Shown here: positions 25,542-35,172 of the stretch, piece after piece
Numbering within the stretch: the stretch's first letter is position 1
Layout of the letters: every line of letters begins with the position of its first letter
NCBI RefSeq assembly: GCF_900090145.1
Contig: NZ_FMHI01000011.1
Coordinates: forward strand, 1-64,000
Direction of reading: 5' to 3'
Length of the DNA stretch: 64,000 nucleotides
Source: Streptomyces sp. WMMB 322
GTDB taxonomy: Bacteria > Actinomycetota > Actinomycetes > Streptomycetales > Streptomycetaceae
The notes under the pieces: model-generated
Database searches by the model: none
Seen by the model: the letters and a program-made list of their open reading frames with translations, nothing else
Told to the model about the DNA's origin: nothing
Position numbers and translations under genes: made by a program

Positions 25542-26459
25542 ATGCAGATCCTGCGCACCCCCGCCGAGCGGTTTGCCGGCCTCCCCGACTTCCCCTACGA
25601 GCCCCGGTACGCCCACGTGTCCGACGACGAAGGCGGCGAACTGCGGATGGCATGGGTGGAAGACGGACCCCCCGATGCCGGTCCCGTACTGATGCTGCAC
25701 GGTGAGCCGTCGTGGTCGTTTCTGTACCGGCGGATGATGCCGGTGCTGGCCGCGGCCGGCCATCGCGTCGTCTGCCCGGACCTGGTGGGCTTCGGCCGCT
25801 CCGACAAGCCGACCGAGGTGTTCGACCACACCTACGCCCGCCACGTCGAATGGGTACGAACTCTGGTGTTCGATCAGCTCGGCCTCACCGGCGTGACGCT
25901 GGTCGGGCAGGACTGGGGCGGCCTGATCGGGCTGCGGCTGGCTGCCGAGCACCCTGAGCGCTTCGCGGGTCTGGTGGTCGCCAACACCGGCCTGCCCACC
26001 GGCGACTTCCCGATGCCCGACATCTGGTGGAAGTTCCGCGAAGCCATCCAGGGCGGGCCCACCCTCGACATCGGCCGGTTCGTGCAGTCCGGATGTCAGC
26101 GCCGGATGAGCGACGCGGTACGCGCAGCCTACGACGCGCCCTTCCCGGACGGTTCCTACTGCGCCGGCCCCCGGGCGATGCCCGGACTGGTGCCCACCTC
26201 ACCGGATGACCCCGCCGCTCCGGCCAACCGGGCCGCCTGGGCTGCGTTGCGCGACAGCCCGACTCCGATGTCGGTGGCTTTCAGCGACGGCGACCCCATC
26301 ACCGGGGGTATGGCCCCGGTCTTCCAGCGCGAGATGCGAGGCGCTCAAGGGCTCGATCATCCGGTCATCAGCGGTGCCGGGCACTTCCTCCAAGAGGATG
26401 CAGGTGAGGAGCTGGCCCACCACATCGCTGAGTTCCTCGAACAGCACACGAGTTCATGA
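25542..26459 (+). CDS. Haloalkane dehalogenase (subfamily I-type)
   Basis: This 305-residue alpha/beta-hydrolase hydrolyses carbon-halogen bonds. The oxyanion motif HGEPSW is at 53-58. The nucleophile elbow VGQDWGG has Asp124 and Trp125 as in haloalkane dehalogenases, rather than the Ser of esterases. The acid is likely Asp251 (SDGDPIT) and the base His281 (GAGHFLQED). Length and residue numbers match subfamily I. An epoxide hydrolase is less likely, because the Asp-Trp pair and HGEP favour dehalogenase. The natural substrate is unknown. It is convergent with the DinB-like gene. Confidence 0.82.
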   Translation: MQILRTPAERFAGLPDFPYEPRYAHVSDDEGGELRMAWVEDGPPDAGPVLMLHGEPSWSFLYRRMMPVLAAAGHRVVCPDLVGFGRSDKPTEVFDHTYARHVEWVRTLVFDQLGLTGVTLVGQDWGGLIGLRLAAEHPERFAGLVVANTGLPTGDFPMPDIWWKFREAIQGGPTLDIGRFVQSGCQRRMSDAVRAAYDAPFPDGSYCAGPRAMPGLVPTSPDDPAAPANRAAWAALRDSPTPMSVAFSDGDPITGGMAPVFQREMRGAQGLDHPVISGAGHFLQEDAGEELAHHIAEFLEQHTSS

Positions 26460-26491
26460 CCGGGCCGTAGGGCGGACGGGCACCGGCCGGC

Positions 26492-27031
26492 TCACTCCCC
26501 CGTCGCTCCGTCCGCCAGTTCCCTCGCCACGTCGAGCTGCCCCACGTGCCGGGCGTACTCCTGGAGCAGGTGGAAGAGGATCCAGGCCAGCGACGGCGCC
26601 TCGTCCTCGGTGGGGAAGCGTCCGCCGAGCCGCGCGTGGGCGTCCAGGCGGGCCTCGCGGACGATCTCGCGGGAGCGGTCGCACTGCGCGCGGAAGGCGT
26701 CGATGATGTCCGCCGTCGTGGCTCCGTCGGGGACGCGCCACCTGTCGTCGCCGCCTCGGTCGCCCCACGGGTCGGGAACCCGCTCGGCCTCGAACCCCCA
26801 TGCCAGCCAGCGGCGTTCGACGTAGGTCAGGTGCCGCACCAGCTCCAGCGGCGACCAGCCGGACGGCACGCGGCTGACCCGCAGGTCCGTCTCCGAGAGG
26901 CCGTCGAGCTTCCGCAGCAGGGTGTCGCGGTAGTAGTCGAGGTAGCCGCGCAGCAGCGCGTGCGGGTCGGCGACGGACGGATCGGGCTCGCCCGGCGGCA
27001 GCGGTGGGATGGGGGCTTGGATTGCGGTCAC
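26492..27031 (-). CDS. DinB/DUF664-family protein
   Basis: This 179-residue four-helix-bundle protein has the DinB-superfamily pattern. The first metal histidine is in SPLELVRHLTYVERRW and the second pair in LFHLLQEYARHVGQLD. The family includes thiol-dependent (mycothiol or bacillithiol) transferases, so a mycothiol-using detoxification enzyme is possible. GTG 27031 overlaps the preceding gene's TGA in a GTGA arrangement, so it is the last gene of the peptidase operon. Confidence 0.78.
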   Translation of the reverse strand: MTAIQAPIPPLPPGEPDPSVADPHALLRGYLDYYRDTLLRKLDGLSETDLRVSRVPSGWSPLELVRHLTYVERRWLAWGFEAERVPDPWGDRGGDDRWRVPDGATTADIIDAFRAQCDRSREIVREARLDAHARLGGRFPTEDEAPSLAWILFHLLQEYARHVGQLDVARELADGATGE

Positions 27032-27996
27032 AGCAGTCCCGGTTCGTCGTAGGTGAGAGTGCGGGCGTCGGCGTCCAGTACGGCCGGGACGCCGAGTGGA
27101 AGGGTGGGCGTGGACGGGCCGTGGCCGAAGCCGAGCTCCTCCACGACGGGAACGCCCAGCGGTTCGAGCCGGTCACGCAGCACGGCGCCGACCTCCTCCG
27201 GGTCACCGCACGCCGTCCATGACCCCAGGGCGATGCCGGCGACGCCGGTGAACCAGCCCGAGCGCAGCAGCTGCGTCAGCATCCGGTCGATGCTGTACGG
27301 CGGTTGGTCTATGTCCTCCAGCAGCACGATGGCGCCGTCGGCGGAGGGACGGGCGTGCGGGGTGCCGCGCTCGGCAGCCAGGAGGGAGAGGTTCCCGCCG
27401 AGGGTGATGCCGCGGGCGCGGCCGGGGACGAGCGTCCTGCTTCCCTCGCCCGGCCCGACCGTGAGGACCGACTCGGGGTCGAACAGCGAGCGCCGCAAGT
27501 GGTCACGCGTCGCTGCGTCTTCGAGGAACGCGGCGGTGGTCGGCATCGGCGCGTGCAGGGTTGCGAGGCCGAGGCGCTGCGAGAGGGCCTCGTGCAGGAC
27601 GGTGAGGTCGCTGTAGCCGACGAAGAGTTTCGGGCCCGCCTCGCGCAGCCGGTCCCAGTCGAGCAGGTCGAGGACGCGCTGGGTGCCGTAGCCGCCCCGC
27701 GCCGAGACGACGGCCGCGAACGACGGGTCGCACCAGGCTTCTTGGAGGTCCCGGGCCCGGTGCTCGTCGGTACTCGCGAGATGTCCCAGGGACGGGTGCG
27801 GATCGAGGACGTGCCGGCCGACGTGCGGCTCCAGGCCCCACTCGCGAAGCGCGGCGAGGCCGGCCTTCAGCCGCTCCTCGGGAACCGGGCCGCTGGGCGC
27901 GACGATCGCGACACGGTCGCCCCGACGCAGCCGGGACGGCCTGGTCAGTGCCGTGACTGCGGATGTGGATGTGGCTGTGGTCGTGCTGCTGCTCAT
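27028..27996 (-). CDS. LD-carboxypeptidase (peptidase S66, muropeptide carboxypeptidase)
   Basis: This 322-residue cytoplasmic S66 enzyme removes the terminal D-alanine from murein tetrapeptides, or acts on related compounds as MccF does. The catalytic serine is in GYSDLT. The glutamate is in LLEDIDQPPYSIDRML and the histidine in LGFGHGP, in the expected order. It overlaps the S9 gene upstream by four bases (ATGA). Together with the M55 aminopeptidase in the same operon it points to D-amino-acid-containing peptide recycling. Confidence 0.85.
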   Translation of the reverse strand: MSSSTTTATSTSAVTALTRPSRLRRGDRVAIVAPSGPVPEERLKAGLAALREWGLEPHVGRHVLDPHPSLGHLASTDEHRARDLQEAWCDPSFAAVVSARGGYGTQRVLDLLDWDRLREAGPKLFVGYSDLTVLHEALSQRLGLATLHAPMPTTAAFLEDAATRDHLRRSLFDPESVLTVGPGEGSRTLVPGRARGITLGGNLSLLAAERGTPHARPSADGAIVLLEDIDQPPYSIDRMLTQLLRSGWFTGVAGIALGSWTACGDPEEVGAVLRDRLEPLGVPVVEELGFGHGPSTPTLPLGVPAVLDADARTLTYDEPGLL

Positions 27997-30017
27997 CGGT
28001 TCAGCTCCAGTACCGGTACGTCGTCGCGTTCGATGCCGAAGGCCTGTGCGTACAGGGAGAGTTCGGCCTCCACGGCTCGGATGATCGTCTCAGCGCGGCG
28101 GAACCCGTGGCCCTCCCCCTCGAAGGTGAGGTAGGCGTACGGGACTCCGCTGCCGTCGACTTCGGCCACGAAGCGTTCGCACTGGACGGGCGGGCAGATC
28201 ACGTCGTCGAGCCCCTGCAGCAGCAGGAAGGGCACGCCGACCCGGTCGGCGTGGTGCAGGGGGGAACGGTCGTGGTAACGCTCGGGGACGCTTTCGCGCG
28301 GCCCGACCAGGGACTCCAGGTACTGCGATTCGAAGTCGTGGGTCTCGTCGGTGGCCCAGCCGGCGAGATCGAGAATCGGATAGCTGATCGTCCCGCAGGC
28401 GTAGAGGCCTTCCGCGGCAGGGGAGGTGAGGGAGGCGGCGCTGGTCCAGCCGCCGGCGCTGCCGCCGCGCACGGCGAGCCGTGCCGGGTCGGCTTCGCCC
28501 TCCGCCGCCAGCCGGCGTGCGACGGCGGCGCAGTCCTCGACGTCGACGATGCCCCACTGCTCGCGCAGCCGGTTGCGGTAGGCGCGCCCGTAGCCCGTCG
28601 ATCCCCCGTAGTTGACCTCCACGACGCCTATGCCACGTGAGGTGAAGTAGGCGATCTCCAGGTCGAGCACGAGTGGCGCACGGCTCGTCGGACCGCCGTG
28701 TGCCCACACCACGTACGGCGGCAACTCCCCTTCGGGTGCCTCGTATCCGGGGTGGCGCGGGGGGTAGACCTGGGCGTGGATGTCGCGGCCGTCGGGACCG
28801 GTGAAGGTGCGCTCACGCGGCTGGGGGTAGTGAGCCGGGTCGACCGGGTCCTTGTGGTGTGCCGCGACGACCCTGCTGTGGCCGGTGCGCGTGTCGAGTT
28901 CCACGACCTCGTACGAACTGTGCGGCCCGGCCGCGACGCCGAAGACCCGGTCGCCCGCGGCCGCGACCGCCGCCCATTCCGTCCAGGGGCCGGTGGAGTC
29001 GGCGAGTTCTCCGCTGTGCGGGTCGAGCACACCCAGCCGCAGGCCGCCCCGCCCGTGCAGCGTCGCGATCGGGCCGCTCTCCAGCGGCACGAACCACTTC
29101 TGTCCGATGCGCCACAGCCCCGCCGCGAACTCCTCCTCGCGGGGGCACAGATCGCGTCTGCGGCCGGGGTCGGTGGCGGAGGCGTCGAGATCGAGTCGCT
29201 GCAGATTCCACCAGCCGGACTCGTCGGAGGACATCAGCAGCGCCCCGTCGGGTGCCCATTCGACCTGCGCCACGGACTCCTCCGGGCCGCCCGCGACGGT
29301 CCGCACGTCCTCGAACCCGCCGGCGGCGGTCACACGGGCGGTCCTCACCTGCGTGCCGTCCCAGGGCATGGCGGGGTGGTCCCAGGCGAGCCACGCGGCG
29401 CGGCTGCCGTCCGGGGAGAGCCGCGGCCCCGTCACGAACCGGCTCGCGTCGTCGGTCAGCTCCCGCACGTGCCCGCGGTCGTCGGCCGCCGAGCCGTCCA
29501 GCGGCACGGCCGCGATCACTCGCCGCAGATCGGTCGGTCCCTCGCCGGTGAACTCCTCGAGCACGCACCAGACTTCGGGCCCCGCGGGGCCCTCGGGCAC
29601 GAGCAGCGGGTCGCACCAGCGCAGCCCGCCGGGGACGACTTCCGCGACGGGTGTGAGGGGGCGGGGCGCCCGGTCGGGCACGTCGGGCTCGTAGGCGTAG
29701 AGCCGCTGATCCGCGAAGTGGGTGAAGACGATCAGCGGCCCGCCCTCGTCGCGCGCGATGCCCGCCCACGGCACGCCGCCGTACTCGATGACGCGGTTGC
29801 GCACGTTCCACGGTGCCGGCAGCACCGACCGGGCCTCCCCGCCGTCCGCGGACAGCCTCATCAGGGCCCGCCGGCCGCCCTCGGCGGGGCGGGGCTCCGT
29901 CCACCACACCTCCTCGCCGACGGCGCCCAGGTAATCGGGCCGGCCGTCGTGCGACGCGACGAGGGCGGCGTCGATCGGGGAGGGCCAACTGCCGTACGGT
30001 GCCGTGGTCTTCACCAT
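27993..30017 (-). CDS. S9-family peptidase (prolyl oligopeptidase-like)
   Basis: This 674-residue protein has an N-terminal beta-propeller (about residues 1-400) and a C-terminal alpha/beta-hydrolase. The catalytic serine is in RGGSAGG. The aspartate is in LQGLDDVICP and the histidine in EGEGHGF. This is the dipeptidyl aminopeptidase/acylaminoacyl peptidase plan. There is no signal peptide, so it acts inside the cell on short peptides. It is the third gene of the minus-strand peptidase operon, between M20 and S66 members. Confidence 0.85.
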   Translation of the reverse strand: MVKTTAPYGSWPSPIDAALVASHDGRPDYLGAVGEEVWWTEPRPAEGGRRALMRLSADGGEARSVLPAPWNVRNRVIEYGGVPWAGIARDEGGPLIVFTHFADQRLYAYEPDVPDRAPRPLTPVAEVVPGGLRWCDPLLVPEGPAGPEVWCVLEEFTGEGPTDLRRVIAAVPLDGSAADDRGHVRELTDDASRFVTGPRLSPDGSRAAWLAWDHPAMPWDGTQVRTARVTAAGGFEDVRTVAGGPEESVAQVEWAPDGALLMSSDESGWWNLQRLDLDASATDPGRRRDLCPREEEFAAGLWRIGQKWFVPLESGPIATLHGRGGLRLGVLDPHSGELADSTGPWTEWAAVAAAGDRVFGVAAGPHSSYEVVELDTRTGHSRVVAAHHKDPVDPAHYPQPRERTFTGPDGRDIHAQVYPPRHPGYEAPEGELPPYVVWAHGGPTSRAPLVLDLEIAYFTSRGIGVVEVNYGGSTGYGRAYRNRLREQWGIVDVEDCAAVARRLAAEGEADPARLAVRGGSAGGWTSAASLTSPAAEGLYACGTISYPILDLAGWATDETHDFESQYLESLVGPRESVPERYHDRSPLHHADRVGVPFLLLQGLDDVICPPVQCERFVAEVDGSGVPYAYLTFEGEGHGFRRAETIIRAVEAELSLYAQAFGIERDDVPVLELNR

Positions 30018-30043
30018 GTGTGATGAGCCTCCGTGGGGTCGGG

Positions 30044-31372
30044 TCAGAGAGCGAGCAGGGCGCGGTCGAGGACGCGGGTGCCGAAGTGCAGGGCGTCCAC
30101 GGGGACGCGTTCGTCCACGCCGTGGAAGAGCGCCTGGTAGTCGAAGCCTTCGGGCAGCTTCAGCGGCGTGAAGCCGTAACCGGCGATGCCGAGCCGGGAG
30201 AACTGCTTGGCGTCGGTACCGCCGGACATGCAGAACGGGACGACGTGAGCGCCGGGGTCGAAGTGCTCCAGGGCTTCTCGCAGCACTGCGTACGCGGGTG
30301 CGTCCACCGGGGCCTCGAGGGGGACCTCACGGTGGTGGAACTCCCAGTCCACGTCGGGGCCGGTGAGCTCGTCGAGAGTACGGTGGAACTCTTCCTCCCC
30401 GCCGGGGAGCATCCGCCCGTCGACGAAGGCGGTGGCGCTGCCGGGGATGACGTTGACCTTGTAACCGGCGCTCAGCATCGTCGGGTTGGAGCTGTTGCGA
30501 ACGGTGGGCTCCACCAGGGCGGCGGCGGGACCGAGTTGGGCGAGGAGCTTGTCGGCGTCGAAGTCCGGGGCGTCGGTGTCCGGTTCGGGCAGGCCGTGCA
30601 CCACGGCCAGTTCCTTCAGGGCGGCACGCACCGTCGGAGTCAGCCGCTGCGGCCATTCGTGCTCACCGATGCGGGCGACGGCGGCGGCGAGCCTGCTCAC
30701 GGCGTTCGCACGGCTGACCTTCGAGCCGTGCCCGGCCTTGCCGCGGGCGGTGAGCTCGAGCCAGGCGGTGCCCCGCTCCCCCGCGGCGACGGGGTAGAGC
30801 CGCAGCCCGTCGCCGGCGTGGAAGGTGAAGGCGCCCGACTCGCTGATGCCCTCGGTGCAGCCTTCGAACAGGCCGGGATGGTGGTCGGTGAGGTAGTCCG
30901 AACCGTATTCGGCGCTGTCCTCCTCGTCCGCGGTGAAGGCCAGGACGATGTCGCGGCGCGGCCGCACGCCCGCGCGCGCCCATGCCCGCGCCACGGCCAG
31001 GACCATCGCGTCGGCGTTCTTCATGTCGATGGCGCCGCGGCCCCAGACCACACCGTCGCAGATCTCGCCCGAGAAGGGGTGGACGCTCCAGTCGGCGGGC
31101 TCCGCGGGCACCACGTCGAGGTGGCCGTGCACGAGGAGGGCGTCGGCCCCCGGATCGGAACCGGGAATCCTCGCCACGACGTTCGTACGCCCCGGGGCCT
31201 TCTCCAGCATCTGCGGCTCGATGCCCGCACCGGAGAGCCGCTCGGCGACGTATTCCGCGGCGGCACGCTCGGAGCCCTCGCCTCCGCCGCGGTTGGTGGT
31301 GTCGATGCGGATCAGCTCGGAGGTGAACGTCACCGCCTCGTCGAGCGCCGCCTGGTCGATGTGCTCACCCAT
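30044..31372 (-). CDS. M20-family metallo-hydrolase
   Basis: This 442-residue amidohydrolase of the M20/M25/M40 group has two metal ions. Metal-binding motifs are HGHLDVVP, GRGAIDMKN and DEEDSAEYG, with a late His near the end of the catalytic domain. A lid domain (AGHGSKVSRANAVSRL region) lies in the middle. Substrates are probably dipeptides or acylated amino acids. The ATG at 31372 overlaps the M55 stop by eight bases. In-frame starts further up (to 31507) lie in the M55 gene and are rejected. Confidence 0.85.
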   Translation of the reverse strand: MGEHIDQAALDEAVTFTSELIRIDTTNRGGGEGSERAAAEYVAERLSGAGIEPQMLEKAPGRTNVVARIPGSDPGADALLVHGHLDVVPAEPADWSVHPFSGEICDGVVWGRGAIDMKNADAMVLAVARAWARAGVRPRRDIVLAFTADEEDSAEYGSDYLTDHHPGLFEGCTEGISESGAFTFHAGDGLRLYPVAAGERGTAWLELTARGKAGHGSKVSRANAVSRLAAAVARIGEHEWPQRLTPTVRAALKELAVVHGLPEPDTDAPDFDADKLLAQLGPAAALVEPTVRNSSNPTMLSAGYKVNVIPGSATAFVDGRMLPGGEEEFHRTLDELTGPDVDWEFHHREVPLEAPVDAPAYAVLREALEHFDPGAHVVPFCMSGGTDAKQFSRLGIAGYGFTPLKLPEGFDYQALFHGVDERVPVDALHFGTRVLDRALLAL

Positions 31373-32198
31373 ACTGCTCCTCCACCGCTGCCGAGACGAC
31401 CGTCGTGACCGCCTTGAACGTGCGGATTCCCTCGTACATGCCCGGGGAGGTGTAGGCGACGCGGCGCTCCCCGGTGCGCTCCACGCCGGGCACGACAGTC
31501 GCGGCACCCACGAGATGCTCCGCGTCGAACTCCAGCTCCACCGTGTGTTCCTGAGGCGGCGACGGACTGGCCCGCACGGCGAGGGCGGCGGCCCTGCCGG
31601 CGGCGGACCTGATGTCCGCGGCCGTCCGCCCCGGTGTGCGGCAGACCGCCGCGTAGCGCGAGACGTAGTCCTTCACCGCGACTCCGTAGGCGTCGGGGGC
31701 GTACCCCTTGGCGTCCTCGATGGTGCGGTCGTCACCGGTCACGAGGACCACCGGCACCCCGTACTCCTCGACGACGAGGGCGTTGAGGAGCCCTTCGCTC
31801 GCGCGGCTCCCGTCGACCCAGACGCCCGTGACGGAGTTGGCCAAGTAGGTGTGCGCCAGTACGCCTTCGGTGCCGGCGCCCGTGTGATAGCCGACGAAGG
31901 CGATGCCGTCCACGTCGCCGTGCTGCACGCCTTCGACCATGCTGAGCGTCTTGTGCCTTCCGGTGATCATCTGTGCCCGGTCGTCGAGCTGTTCGAGCAG
32001 AAGATTCCGCATCGTCCAGTGCGCCTCGTTGATGAGCACCTCATCCGCACCGCCCTCGAAGAAGCCGATCACCGCTGCGTTCACGTCCGAGGTGAACATG
32101 GGGCGGCAGCGCTCCCACTGGGGGGTGCCCGGCAGGACATCCGCGGGCCATGTCACGCCGGTGGCGCCTTCCATGTCGGCGCTGATGAGGATCTTCAT
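31365..32198 (-). CDS. M55-family D-aminopeptidase (DppA-like)
   Basis: This 277-residue cytoplasmic zinc peptidase resembles Bacillus DppA, which removes N-terminal D-amino acids. Metal ligands are visible in ISADMEGATG (Asp and Glu), NEAHW (His) and VGYHTGAG (His). The start ATG 32198 follows a TAACGT -10 at seven bases, so it is probably leaderless. It is the first gene of the operon. DppA and an S66 carboxypeptidase also occur together in Bacillus dpp/ykf, which is established, and this supports a muropeptide or D-peptide role here. Confidence 0.85.
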   Translation of the reverse strand: MKILISADMEGATGVTWPADVLPGTPQWERCRPMFTSDVNAAVIGFFEGGADEVLINEAHWTMRNLLLEQLDDRAQMITGRHKTLSMVEGVQHGDVDGIAFVGYHTGAGTEGVLAHTYLANSVTGVWVDGSRASEGLLNALVVEEYGVPVVLVTGDDRTIEDAKGYAPDAYGVAVKDYVSRYAAVCRTPGRTAADIRSAAGRAAALAVRASPSPPQEHTVELEFDAEHLVGAATVVPGVERTGERRVAYTSPGMYEGIRTFKAVTTVVSAAVEEQYG

Positions 32199-32205
32199 GC
32201 CGGGA

Positions 32206-32211
32206 ACGTTA
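32206..32211 (-). promoter_or_regulatory. -10 element (TAACGT) of the peptidase operon
   Basis: Read on the minus strand, TAACGT is followed by seven bases and then ATG 32198. No Shine-Dalgarno sequence is present. The sequence through the spacer is nearly the same as at the TetR gene start (47791). Confidence 0.55.
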
Positions 32212-32402
32212 CGCGGTACGCAAACCCGGTGACACCCTTGTGGATAACTCCTGTGGTCTCGACCACTGAAGCCCTCTCGCTCTCCCCGCTGACCAGGCAT
32301 TTCACCCGCAGACGAAGGGTCTCTGCCGCCTCGCGCGACACGCGTCGCGTCAACGCCCGACGCGCCCGGCCCCAAGCGGAGCCACCGCACGAGGACCGGT
32401 CC

Positions 32403-34904
32403 TCAGCTCTCGTGCCCAAGCTGCAGATCGCGCTCCGTGCGCCCGCCGCCCTCGACCTGCAGCACCGTCGCCACCGGCGGATAGCCGGCAGCGATGACGG
32501 TGTACTCGCCGGCAGCCAGGTCGACGAAACGGAAGACGCCGTCCGCACGGGTGGTCGCGGTGTCCACGACGTTGCCCGCCGCGTCGAGCAGAGTGACGCG
32601 CGCATCCTCCACGGCCCGTCCGCCGGCCGCCCGCACGGTGCCGCGGAGCATTGCGCCGCCCGCCAGTTCGATGTCCTGCCGTGTCTCGCGCGCGGCCGGT
32701 ACGGACACCGGCAGCGCGGCGGGACGGTGTGCGGGGGCGCTCGCGGCGAGCGTGTACTCGCCGGCCACCAGCTGGTCCAGGACGTAACTCCCCTCCACGC
32801 CGCTGCGGGTGGCGGCCACGACCTCGCCCCGTACGTCGGTGAGGGTCACCGCCGCCTCCCGCACCGGCTGCCTGTCCGGGGTGAGCACGCAGCCCGCCAG
32901 GCGTCCCGCGCCGCCGAGCACGATGTCCAGCTCGACGGGGCGTTCCGCCGCCGTGACGCCGACCGCCTGCGGCTGATGACCGCTCGCCGCGGCGATCAGG
33001 ACGTAGGAGCCGGTGGCGGGCGTGCTCAGCGCATACCGTCCGTCCTCCCCCGTCGCACTCCGCCCGACCTGCTTCCCCGACGTGTCGATGAGGGTGAGCG
33101 CCGCGCGCGGCACGCTGCTCCCGTCGTGATGGCGCACGCTCCCGCACACGGGGACGCCTCCGGCGTGCGGGGCGCTCGCCGTGTCTGCCGCCGAGGGGGT
33201 GTGCGCCGGGGTGCGGGCCTCGGGGACGGCGGCGTTCTCGTTCACGAGCGGTTTCTCCTTGAGGAAGCAGGCGAAGATCAGCCCGAGCACGAGGACCGGG
33301 ACCAGGTACAGGAAGATGCGCGGCATGGCGTCGGCGTAGGCCTGTACGTAGATCTCGCGGAGCGGAGCGGGCAGTTTGTGCACCGCCTGCGGGGTCAGCG
33401 ACGAAGGATCGGGAAGCCGGTGGGGCACGTCGTTCGGCAGGCGCACGGCCAGCGCGTCGGTGAGGCGCTGGACGAAGAGCGTGCCGAAGACCGCGGCACC
33501 CACGCTGCCGCCGATCTGGCGGAAGTAGTTGTTGGCGCTGGTCGCCGCGCCCAGGTCACGGACCGGGACGGAGTTCTGCACGGCCAGGATCAGTACGGGC
33601 AGCACGAGCCCGATGCCCAGGCCCAGCACGGCCATCCAGACGCTGTACGCCTCGCGCGAGGTGCCGGCCTCCAGCCGCGACAGCAGCCACATGCCCACGG
33701 CCGAGAGGGCGCAGCCCAGCACGGGACAGATCCTGTAGCGACCGGTGCGGGAGATGAGCTGGCCCGAGACGGTGGAGGAGAGGACCACCCCGCCCATCAT
33801 GGGCAGCATCAGCAGTCCGGACCCGGTCGCGCTCACGCCGTCGACCATCTGGAGGAAGCCCGGCAGATAGCTCGCGGCACCGAACAGCGCGATGCCCACA
33901 GCCACTCCGACGACGCCGGTGACGTTGAAGACGGAGTCGCGGAAGAGGCGCAACGGCAGGACGGGTTCGCTCGCGAGGCTTTCGACGGCGACGAACAGCA
34001 CGGCGCTCAGCACCCCGCCCGCCGCCAGCCCGAGAATGACGGTGTCGTCCCAGTCGTACTCGGTTCCGCCCCAGCTCGTCAGCAGCACCAGGCACGTGGA
34101 GAACGCCGCCAGCAGTAGCGTCCCGAGCACGTCGAGCTTCGGACGTCCCGCCGGGCGCGGCAGCTTCAGCACCAGGGCGGTGACGACGAGGGTGACCAGG
34201 CCGAAGGGGACGTTGATGTAGAAGCACCAGCGCCAGGAGAGTTCGTCGGTGAACCAGCCGCCGAGCAGCGGTCCCGCCACGGAAGCCACACCGAACGCGG
34301 CGCCGATCAGGCCCATGTAGCGGCCGCGGTCGCGGGGCGGGACGACGTCCGCGATGATCGCCTGCACGCCGATCAGGAGGCCCCCGGCGCCGACGCCCTG
34401 GATCGCCCGGTAGGCGATCAGTTCCGTCATCGTGCGCGACCAGCCGGCGAGGGCCGAGCCGGCGACGAAGACGACGATGGCGAAGAGGAAGATCCCCTTG
34501 CGTCCGAAGAGGTCGCCGAGCTTGCCGTAGACCGGCAGCCCGATCGTCGCGGCCAGGAGGTAGGAGGTGACGGCCCAGGACATCCGGTCCAGGCCGTGCA
34601 GTTCGCCCACGATCCTCGGCAACGCCGTGGCGACGATGGTCTGTTCGAGCGCCGCCAGCAGCAGAGCGAGCATCAGCCCGACGAAGACCAGCCGCACGCG
34701 GCGCCTGCTGAGCCCTGCGGGGCTGGCCTGCCGGCGCTCCGCGGGGGGCTGCCCCGGACCGGGCCCGTGCCCGGTCCGGGGCCCGGTTCCGTGCCCGGTT
34801 TCGCGGCCGGCGTCCTCCACGGGCTCCCGCGCGGGAATCTCCAGGCTCACCTCGACGACCGCGGGTGACCGCGCCTCCGGGGGTTCCAGAGCCGTACCGC
34901 TCAT
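32403..34904 (-). CDS. DHA2-type MFS drug exporter fused to three carboxypeptidase-regulatory-like repeats
   Basis: This 833-residue protein has three parts. Residues 1-70 are a cytoplasmic Gly/Pro/Thr-rich tail. Residues about 70-560 form an MFS exporter of the 14-segment DHA2 class, with motif [12 protein letters not shown], the antiporter-type [10 protein letters not shown], and GPLLGGWF. Residues about 585-833 form three beta-rich repeats of about 80 residues, each with GRYAL/GSYVL/GVFRF followed by [16 protein letters not shown] or GEYTVIAA. The repeats match the carboxypeptidase D regulatory-like (prealbumin) fold. The exporter would expel lipophilic drugs using the proton gradient. The role of the tail is unknown. 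No regulator is adjacent. Confidence 0.85.
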   Translation of the reverse strand: MSGTALEPPEARSPAVVEVSLEIPAREPVEDAGRETGHGTGPRTGHGPGPGQPPAERRQASPAGLSRRRVRLVFVGLMLALLLAALEQTIVATALPRIVGELHGLDRMSWAVTSYLLAATIGLPVYGKLGDLFGRKGIFLFAIVVFVAGSALAGWSRTMTELIAYRAIQGVGAGGLLIGVQAIIADVVPPRDRGRYMGLIGAAFGVASVAGPLLGGWFTDELSWRWCFYINVPFGLVTLVVTALVLKLPRPAGRPKLDVLGTLLLAAFSTCLVLLTSWGGTEYDWDDTVILGLAAGGVLSAVLFVAVESLASEPVLPLRLFRDSVFNVTGVVGVAVGIALFGAASYLPGFLQMVDGVSATGSGLLMLPMMGGVVLSSTVSGQLISRTGRYRICPVLGCALSAVGMWLLSRLEAGTSREAYSVWMAVLGLGIGLVLPVLILAVQNSVPVRDLGAATSANNYFRQIGGSVGAAVFGTLFVQRLTDALAVRLPNDVPHRLPDPSSLTPQAVHKLPAPLREIYVQAYADAMPRIFLYLVPVLVLGLIFACFLKEKPLVNENAAVPEARTPAHTPSAADTASAPHAGGVPVCGSVRHHDGSSVPRAALTLIDTSGKQVGRSATGEDGRYALSTPATGSYVLIAAASGHQPQAVGVTAAERPVELDIVLGGAGRLAGCVLTPDRQPVREAAVTLTDVRGEVVAATRSGVEGSYVLDQLVAGEYTLAASAPAHRPAALPVSVPAARETRQDIELAGGAMLRGTVRAAGGRAVEDARVTLLDAAGNVVDTATTRADGVFRFVDLAAGEYTVIAAGYPPVATVLQVEGGGRTERDLQLGHES

Positions 34905-35128
34905 CGCACTCCCCTGGTCGCATCCGGCCGTCTTCGGGGAGCATTTCTCGCATTACGTGACAGGACCGAGCAAGTCAGACACCACTGGGCTTTGAAGGGC
35001 CGCGGAAACCTCAAGTCCGTTGCCCGGGGCGCCTGTCGGGCGCTCAACTGCGGCTTTCGGCGGCGGACGCCGAGGGGAGGGCCCGGGCGCACGCCGTCCG
35101 CGTCCGCGCGAGAACCACTCGATCCGGT

Positions 35129-35156
35129 GAGCGGGTGTGCGGCCGCACACCCGCTC
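35129..35156. terminator. Perfect 28-bp palindrome after SRPBCC gene
   Basis: The arms at 35129-35142 and 35143-35156 are exact reverse complements with no loop. It lies 16 bp beyond the stop of the minus-strand SRPBCC gene and is a likely terminator. Between it and the MFS start at 34904 I see no gene. Confidence 0.6.
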
Positions 35157-35172
35157 TTCCGCTACTTCCGCC

